From the NCBI GenBank assembly GCA_937893635.1, contig CALBGF010000230.1, forward strand, positions 1-8,373: a DNA stretch of 8,373 nt, given 5' to 3'. The notes beneath the pieces are model-generated. The model was given only the letters and a program-made list of their open reading frames with translations. It made no database searches and had not been told where the DNA came from. Shown here in pieces: positions 1-6,700 of the stretch; position 1 is the first letter of the stretch, and every line of letters begins with the position of its first letter. Source of the stretch: an uncultured Mollicutes bacterium. GTDB taxonomy: Bacteria; Bacillota_I; Bacilli_A; RFN20; CAG-826. The translations under genes and the position numbers were made by a program.

Positions 1-640
1 CATTTTCTAAAGTTTTGTTATTTACTTTTCTATCGACTGGCACACTTCCAATATCACTTGGCACCAATTGAATATCATATTCTAAAGACTTGCCATTTAT
101 AGTTCTTGTGGTAGGCACCATAAACCCATGTATAACGGCCCATTGCCCACTTTGGCACAATACGGTCATAAATTGTGGTTGTTCTACTCCAAAACCACCA
201 CTACCACTAAAAGCAAGTATAAAGTCATCAGTTCCCCAATATGAAATAAACATTGGTAATGGACAAGGCATATTATTAGTATTCTTAGCAGAACGCAATA
301 CACATGTAATTGCACGCTTATCTTTATAAGCCTATTCTATCTAATTAATTAATTCACTAGGTTCAATACTCGTATCCCCGTCAGTGCCAACGGATAATTG
401 TAATTCACCAGCATTATTTTCATCAAGCCAAAAGTAAAAAGTAGAATAACTAGTAATATCTCTACCATTTTTATCCTTGTCTGCGCGATCGGCACTGAGC
501 GGCACACGAGTTAAGACATTATTAATTTTGGCATCTATATAAAATTTCCCATCATCTGGCGTAAACCAAGCATAGCCCTCATTTAATGACTATTTCGCCA
601 AATCGACAGAATTACCTTTACTTATTTTAAATAAAGCCAT
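1..640 (-). CDS. Tail-fibre-like protein, N-terminal part (partial, TAG-recoded)
   Basis: The first 213 residues of a protein that continues past the left edge. The frame starts at ATG 640-638 and is open to position 2 if three TAG codons are read as glutamine (residues 17, 100 and 103; bases 592-590, 343-341 and 334-332). The opening MALFKISKGN followed by EGYAWFTPDDGKFYIDAK (about 21-38) resembles N-termini seen on many phage tail-fibre and appendage proteins, where a short segment describes a displayed or attached element. Residues 110-171 form a probable beta-rich domain (ITCVLRSAKN, FISYWGTDDF, QWAVIH). Residues 180-200 (INGKSLEYDIQLVPSDIG) match the common fibre repeat of the type VNGKxLxxDIxLxxxDIG, and a second copy begins at VNNKTLEN just before the edge. 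It is separated from the upstream gene by a terminator, so it probably has its own transcript. Tail-fibre assignment is inference from these motifs; the receptor-binding end is not in the window. Confidence 0.72.
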
Positions 641-648
641 TTGTTCAT

Positions 649-660
649 TTTTCTCCTCTC
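649..660 (-). promoter_or_regulatory. Shine-Dalgarno for the leftmost gene, ambiguous start
   Basis: The minus strand reads GAGAGGAGAAAA here. The AGGAG core (657-653) lies only 4 bases before an ATG at 648-646 but 12 bases before the ATG at 640-638. The nearer ATG opens an eight-codon frame (MNKWLYLK, TAA at 624-622) that overlaps the real start out of frame. The 640 start is chosen because it begins the long coding frame and gives a typical fibre N-terminus. Neither spacing is ideal. Confidence 0.5.
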
Positions 661-725
661 TGAGTAAGATTTTTTATTCTATAGATATATCACGAATCTT
701 TATTTTTTTTTAATAAAAAAAGACC

Positions 726-760
726 AAAAAAAAAGTGAGTAGGATATTAATCCTACTCAC
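726..760 (-). terminator. Rho-independent terminator after the 208-residue gene
   Basis: A perfect 10-bp inverted repeat, GTGAGTAGGA at 735-744 and TCCTACTCAC at 751-760, encloses a 6-base loop (745-750). Read on the minus strand it is followed at once by nine T residues (734-726), the classic intrinsic terminator layout. The TGA stop of the upstream gene (759-757) lies inside the proximal stem arm, so translation ends within the terminator. A second T-rich run follows around 720-714. Confidence 0.9.
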
Positions 761-1383
761 ACGTCTTTCCACATTGTAGTTGCATTAGATTGCGCAAGGG
801 CTAAATCCGCATATATCTAATGAACAACCGTTGTATCTAATTTAAATTTTTCTAATTCTTTATCCGATAAATCTATACCATGTAAAACTTCTCCTTGAGC
901 TGGCTACATACTCATATTAAAAAGAAAAGTTTTACGTTCTGCATCTAATTGATAAAAACGCACTGTGAAAGTTACAGTCCCAGATGAGGCCGTCACTAAA
1001 CCTTGTATTGACCAAGGAATTAGCATTAAAGGAGTTAAACTTTCATCATCATCTTCATACACATCCACATTATAGTAAGGAACCCAATACAATCCGCTTT
1101 CACCGGCTGCATTAACATATTCAATAATACAAACCGTCATAGCCAAATCCATATTGTCAAAATAACGAGGACATCTAAAGTAAATTATTTCTGCGTTATG
1201 ATCATACTGGACGCTCAAAAATTGAGGGATACTGATCGTCCTAGAATCTAAGTCAATATCAAAGATTTGATCATTTTCTGGGAGTAAATGCACTAACTAA
1301 GGGTATCTCTGACCTTTTTCGTCTTCATAATTTTGAATCTGGAGTAATAAATCTTCATAAGATTCAATCTTTGTTAATGCCAT
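757..1383 (-). CDS. Phage structural/baseplate-like protein, 208 aa (TAG-recoded)
   Basis: Start ATG 1383-1381 gives MALTKIESYEDLLLQ. The SD AAGGGG (1397-1392) sits 8 bases upstream. Three in-frame TAG codons at residues 29, 160 and 189 (bases 1299-1297, 906-904, 819-817) are read as glutamine, and the gene ends at TGA 759-757. Residues about 30-165 form a beta-rich domain with FDIDLDSRTISIP, HNAEIIYF, RYFDNMDLA and VTFTVRFYQLD. The same series of motifs occurs in the N-terminal third of the neighbouring 680-residue protein, so the two are paralogous modules. Residues after 165 are a short helical-looking tail. The first 14 bases before the start include the SD, and the upstream stop is only 15 bases away, so the two genes are probably translationally coupled. 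I recognise the domain type as recurrent in tail and baseplate regions of gut phages but cannot give it a firm family name; the role is inference from context. Confidence 0.82.
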
Positions 1384-1391
1384 AATTCACA

Positions 1392-1401
1392 CCCCTTATC
1401 A
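1392..1401 (-). promoter_or_regulatory. Coupled stop and Shine-Dalgarno junction
   Basis: The minus strand reads TGATAAGGGG. The TGA stop of the 680-residue gene (1401-1399) is followed directly by TAA in the same frame, giving tandem stops, and the second stop's AA forms the start of the AAGGGG SD for the ATG at 1383. Terminating ribosomes are therefore placed on the next initiation site. Doubled non-TAG stops are notable in a genome that reads TAG through. Confidence 0.7.
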
Positions 1402-3441
1402 ACCTGCGACAGTAATAGAAATACAATCGTCTACTGTAAAGTTTGTTATATCATTAACGGCTTCACTACCATTAACGGTATTTTTAGCAATACAATAATA
1501 GAAACCTTGGCCTGCCAATTCTCCATTTTGTAAAGTAATATGGTCTGGACGGAAAGCTATTAAGCACTTATTACCTTCAATTGTAATACAATTGTCTGTA
1601 TCTACAATTAAATCATCATTAGAAATTACAAATTTATCGCTTACGCTACCATCTTCATTGTAATCCGCATTAGCTTTACGCCATTCAAAAGTAATACCAT
1701 CGCCATCGTTAGTATGTAAAATAGCATCTTGATTTACAACAACAGCTTCAAGAATAGCAGTTTGAGAAGCTGTTTTTAATCTTACATTCTTAGAACCAGT
1801 GTCTTTTTGCCCAATAGTTACTTCAGGAGCATGCGCAGAGTCAGTAATTCTAAAACTCTAAGATTTAACTTCAGATTTTTCACCATTTCTAGTAGCATAT
1901 ACATCAACTGTAACTGTTGCATCATATAAAGCTCTATCTTCGACAGCTACTGGAGCAATACTATACTCATTAGCGACAGGAGAAGCAACATTAGTTGTTT
2001 CTATAGGGGTTTCACCATTCCAAGTATAAACAATAGTATCGCCTACAATACCAGAAGCATCATCAGTTACTCTTGCCGTTTTACCTAAAACAGATAATGT
2101 TGCTTGCCCAACACCTTCTGGACCATCTATAAGCAATACATTTTCAGATTGCTTTTCTGGCAATTCTACGGTAAAAGTATCTTTATCTGGACCTGGTATT
2201 AAAACCTTTTCTTTAGCAAATCCTTTAGCTTGACCTACTTTATTAATTGCAGTTGCTATATAAATACCAGTAACGTTTTTATCATCTAATCCATTTGGAT
2301 AAACAACCTTACAATGACTAACTTTTTCATAAAGTCCAGCGTCAAGAACTTCTTGATCGATCGGTTGGTCTTTCATACCAGGAGCAACTGTAAATACAGA
2401 ATAAGAAGTTACTCCATCAGCCACTGTTTTTACATAATAAAGTTTTTCACCCGAATAAACAGTATCTTCAGTCAATACATATTGAGTACCAATATTAGGA
2501 CCACTTTCAAGAGTCATTTCATTACCAGTGGACAAATCCTTTCGCTGCCATGTATAAGAAATAATGCCCTCGCCCGTTGCTTGGATTATAAAATCCCTTT
2601 GGAGTACAGAATTATTTTCTTCATCAACTATTTTTTCAAGATCAATAGCATCATATTCTACTTCTTTGCCGTCTTCCATGATAGTAAGTTTATAAGTTTT
2701 ATCAAGATGACGCAAGAATACTGGTGCATCAGCTTCTCCTACTTCGCCTGGTTGTACACTATCACGAAATCTATTAGCAATCATCTAAGAATCATCATAA
2801 ATAGTTTCTGCAAATTTTCCAGTATCTTTATTCCAAGTAAAATCAAGACCAGGGTTAATAGTAGCTTGCGCAGTTAATGTACTTAAACTAAAATCGAGTT
2901 CTTGCTTAGAGTTGAATTTATAAAATCTTACAGAAAATTTAATTGAGCCAGCATTTTTCGTAATAGAATTATTAATCGCCCAACCAAATAACATTTTTCC
3001 TGTAGTTTTATATAAAGATATATCTTTTAAATAAGCAACTGAATAACCTCTCTCTGATGGTCCTCCTTTTGATGCAGCTGTTTCCCATTGGATAATAATA
3101 TGAACCTCGTCAAGAAATAAGTCCATTGCATCTACAAATCGATCAATCGTAAAATAAATAATTTCAGAAATTTGATCGCCCTGAACAGAGATACCATTTT
3201 TTCTAAACTCATCTGGCACATTGATTTGACGTGTATTTGCATCAATGTCAAATGTAGGCTCATCTAATGGCAAAATACCATAAATTTCATTCTTGCCTAC
3301 GATTTCTACGAGAGAATTGAAATATTGATCTAAGGAAGTAATTGCATTATTGCTTTCTTCAGTAAGACCAAGTTCTTTATTCACTTTTTCAAATAAAACT
3401 TGGTATAAAGCTTTATTTTCCTTAGTTACTTTCGTAATCAC
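1399..3441 (-). CDS. Ig-like-domain phage structural protein, 680 aa (TAG-recoded)
   Basis: A GTG start at 3441-3439 (MITKVTKENK) is preceded by AAAGGA (3457-3452) at 10 bases. No in-frame ATG lies between it and the upstream in-frame TAA. Two TAG codons, residues 219 (2787-2785) and 528 (1860-1858), join three blocks in one frame, ending at TGA 1401-1399. Residues about 58-200 carry the domain shared with the 208-residue neighbour: ILPLDEPTFDIDANTRQINVP, SEIIYF, DRFVDAMDL and IKFSVRFYKF. Beyond about residue 280 are Ig-like features: a core Trp in SYTWQRK (W298) with a later GIYIATAINKVG strand near 392-403, IVYTWNGE (W474), and ITFEWRK (W587) paired with GFYYCIAKN (Cys 650). Such Ig-like domains are common on phage surfaces and are thought to make weak contacts with cell-surface or mucus glycans. 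No signal peptide or membrane segment is seen. A structural, surface-exposed role is inferred; the exact position in the particle is unknown. Confidence 0.85.
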
Positions 3442-3466
3442 TTTCTTATCATCCTTTCTTTAAAAT

Positions 3467-3495
3467 TAAGAGGAGAAGAATAACTTCTCCTCTTA
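3467..3495 (-). terminator. Perfect 12-bp hairpin, possible weak terminator or attenuator
   Basis: TAAGAGGAGAAG at 3467-3478 and CTTCTCCTCTTA at 3484-3495 form a perfect 12-bp stem with a 5-base loop, between the 66-residue gene and the 680-residue gene. On the minus strand it is followed only by AATTTTAAAG, a poor U tract, so termination may be partial. The 5' arm on the transcript contains AGGAG-like sequence paired within the stem. It could reduce read-through, act as an RNA-processing or stability element, or serve as a terminator in either direction. Confidence 0.55.
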
Positions 3496-3516
3496 TATAT
3501 TAATTATTTTATTAAA

Positions 3517-3717
3517 TTATTTATCAACTTCTGTCCATTTATCTAAATCTTTTTCAGAAACATTAATAGAGGTAACTTCTTGTTCACCGTCAGTTAATAT
3601 TTTTCCCTCATCCGCAGCAAGATAATAAAAAGAAGTATTATAAACGCCAGGAAGTTCTATTGGAGTTTCAATATATCCATTTACGCCTAAATAGCGGAAA
3701 AATTTATTTTTAATCAT
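3517..3717 (-). CDS. Small phage protein, 66 aa, function unknown
   Basis: ATG 3717-3715 with a strong SD AAAGGAG (3731-3725) at 7 bases, ending at TAA 3519-3517. It is the only gene in the window with no TAG codon. The sequence opens MIKNKFFRYLGVNGYIETP, continues through FYYLAADEGKIL and closes with DKWTEVDK. It is acidic in the C-terminal half and has no membrane segment, cysteine pair or recognisable enzyme motif. Its start is 12 bases after the stop of the giant gene, whose TAA overlaps the SD, so it is almost certainly co-translated with it. Small proteins of this style occur beside tail-protein genes in gut phages, which suggests a chaperone, connector or minor structural role, but this is a guess from position. 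Confidence 0.8.
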   Translation of the reverse strand: MIKNKFFRYLGVNGYIETPIELPGVYNTSFYYLAADEGKILTDGEQEVTSINVSEKDLDKWTEVDK

Positions 3718-3724
3718 ATTTTAT

Positions 3725-3732
3725 CTCCTTTA
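3725..3732 (-). promoter_or_regulatory. Stop-overlapping Shine-Dalgarno
   Basis: The minus strand reads TAAAGGAG. The TAA ending the giant gene (3732-3730) supplies the first two A residues of the AAAGGAG SD (3731-3725) for the 66-residue gene at 3717. This overlap supports translational coupling and independently confirms where the giant frame ends. Confidence 0.75.
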
Positions 3733-6700
3733 TGCTAAAATACCTTCAACAGTAGCAGTAGCTATAACTTTATCCGCCAAACCAAATTTTAATTGAGTAA
3801 TAGTTTGATCGCTATAAGGTTGGCCAGCAGAATAATAGTAAGTAATTTTAAAGACATTTGCAAGACTACCGCATCCACCAAATGGGCCATCTCCTACGGC
3901 ACTCAACTAAGAAGGATTTCCTGAGCTACCAATATAAACTTGAGTTAATGCTTTATGATTTCTGAAAGCGCCACTATCCATAAATATTAAATTACCTGGT
4001 AAATATAATGTCTGTAAAGAGAAATTACCAGTAGAAAAGTTAATAGCAAAAGCATTTGCTTCAATTCTTGTAACTCTACTGAAAAACATTTTCTATTCTT
4101 CAGCAGACAAATTCTGGATAATATTTGTATAATAAAAACTATTACTTCCGAGCGTAACACTTTCAGCTACAGTACTCATTTCATAATAAACAAGTTTTAA
4201 GCATTCTCTAAAAGCATTTTCTTCTATTGTTGCCACTCTATTATTCGTATCTTCAGAATAGAATATATGAGTAATTTTATTTTGTCCAGCGAAACCACCT
4301 GCACTAATACCAATAATATCTATGTCATTATAGGTTGTTGGCAAAGTAATTTTACCACTCAATTGAACTCCAGAAGCAACTGAAATATAATATCCACCGT
4401 TTCTTTGTGCAAAACTCAAATAATTACTATCAAGAACATTACTATACACAGATTTTTCTTCATATACAGCTATAAATTCATAATCCATAATTGGATGAAC
4501 ATTAGCCATATCTAAAACTCTACTCGGCGCTGTGCGCATTGCCCAACCAGCAAATCCCCAAACACCAGTCAAATCAAGATCGTCTGCTGGTTTAGATGGT
4601 AAAATTTTAATTACATTAACAGGATTGGTTCTGCTATATGGCGTTTCTGTTGTACCTAACTCTGTGCCGTCATAATTATAAAATGTAGCTTTATACTTAT
4701 GTAATTCAAAAACTGCATAAAGAGTTACTACATTATCTACAGCCAATTCTTCAAAATTAATTCCCATCCAAATATCATCATAATAATTATCATCATCACT
4801 TTGTTTTGGACTAATAATTACTCCTTCTTTTGTACCATCTTTAGACCATCCATAAAAGTCATAATTATTTTTGCTAGGAACTAATGTGATATTTCTATTA
4901 GGGTTAGAAAAATATTCATTATCGCCGGAATAAGCGCGACCTTCACAATGTAATGCTTTTTGGGCTTCATATACTTTAGTTAAACCAGTTACATCATCTA
5001 CCTAAATATATTTAATAGTATAGTTATTCTAAACTTTAGCTACTCGTATATCTAAAGATGGGTAAAGCACATTATATGTTTGAATCTCAACTTCAGAAAT
5101 TTCCGTACCATTAGTATTATCTACATAAATTTCACCAGATACATAAGGCATATTTGTATTATATACTGTATCATGGAATTGCGGAGCATCTTCAGAGCCG
5201 GCATCTTTCTTAGATTGGACGAATTTGTCAATAATTTCCATAGAAGGAATTTGACTTCCATCTTTATCTGCATTCTTTATGAAAATTAAGCTATTTTTGC
5301 GTTTATTTATAAATGTTTCATCCGATGGATCAATTTCTACATACTGATAATGATCGTTCAATTCATAATAAGTAATCGTACCATCTATTACCGCAGCTGT
5401 ATCTAATAATTCAAATGGAGTCCATTGAACATTTTCTAATCTTAAAGCAAGTCCTGGTTTATTTGTTGGAGTGGTTTTCTTAATCTTACGAGCTAAAGCT
5501 GTTTTAACAATTTGATAAGAATCATAGCCTAAACTATCATTTTTAATTTCAATAGTAGATAAAGCTAAATTTTCGGCAGAAATTACATCAATTAATTCAG
5601 TAATCGTTTTGCTTCTATCAATAATATTAGTTAAACCATCAATATATAAACCTTTGACTTCTGCATTTTCAGCAACATTATCAGAAATTTTTTCAGTAAT
5701 GATATTAATTAAATTATAATTAGTATTCAAAGCAAGTGTAGTGACAGTAGACGGTAAGTGCATAATGCTAATAGGAGCACCAATAGCTACTTTACAACCA
5801 GTAATATTAGTATTTAATGCTCTAAATTCTTCAATTTTAGCAGAACCACTTATATCAATATTTGCTGAATCTGCCTTAATATTTTTTAAACCTGTCAAAA
5901 CGACTTTCTTTAAAAGAGTTTTTGCGTTTTCATTTGGAGATTCTGTAGTATCTGCCGAGTCTGCTAATGAAAGCGTAACAGAGTTTTCATTATAATATCC
6001 ATCATCATCATTACCTAATACTAATTCAGTTAATCTAATACTAGATTGTAATTGAATTTCATCAATATACTTCATATCTAATCCAGAAACTTTAGAGAGA
6101 TAATTCGCTCCTGGGATATAAACTAATTGTTGAGTAAATGGCACACTAGTTTTATAACCAGCTAACACATTTTCAGGCACTACTGGCAAAATATATTGCA
6201 TAGTATTAGTAAATTTCTAAGGTACAGTTACCGTAGTATCATCATAATACATAGAAACATATTGAGATAAGAATGGTGTAATTTGATAATAAGGAGTACC
6301 ATCGAGAGGTAAACATTCAGAAGGATTAGCTCCTAATTTACCAACCTAGAACCCAGATTTCTTTTGTTCATCGGTTAATGTTGTTACATCTAGCCATCTA
6401 TCACTTGTTGAAGTAGAGTTTGCGCTCGCTCGTAATTTTAATGAAGTAGTACTAGAAGCTCCAGTAGGTGAATAAATATTAGCCTACATTTCACTATCTA
6501 AATAATTCATTCTATTACGAATTAAAAGTTGACGGGATAAATCTCTATCACCCTAGCAAGCGTAGAAGAAAGAATTACCATTATCTTGCACCCAATTGCC
6601 GGCAGTGTTAATATAGCCATAATCAGTGCCTTTTCCTACCTCTAATGTCGGCAAAATATATTTATACTCAAAATCAGAATTCAATGCAACTAAAGGACGC

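Noticed and set aside
661..720. Promoter for the leftmost gene
   Set aside because: A TATAGAAT-like box is visible on the minus strand near 676-683, but no convincing -35 element is found at the right spacing in this A/T-run background. A promoter after the terminator is plausible but not supported by sequence alone.
757..1401. TGA also recoded, for example as tryptophan
   Set aside because: The TGA at 1399 is followed by a second stop and a coupled SD, and the TGA at 757 falls in a terminator stem, so both behave as true stops. Tryptophan is encoded by TGG throughout.
2314..2877. 187-codon open frame on the plus strand
   Set aside because: It lies opposite the recoded 680-residue gene, is rich in F, I, S and Y as expected for an antisense shadow of AT-rich DNA, and has no recognisable domain. 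Shorter plus-strand frames at 90-329, 5080-5289, 5741-5995, 7108-7338 and 7455-7637 were set aside on the same grounds.
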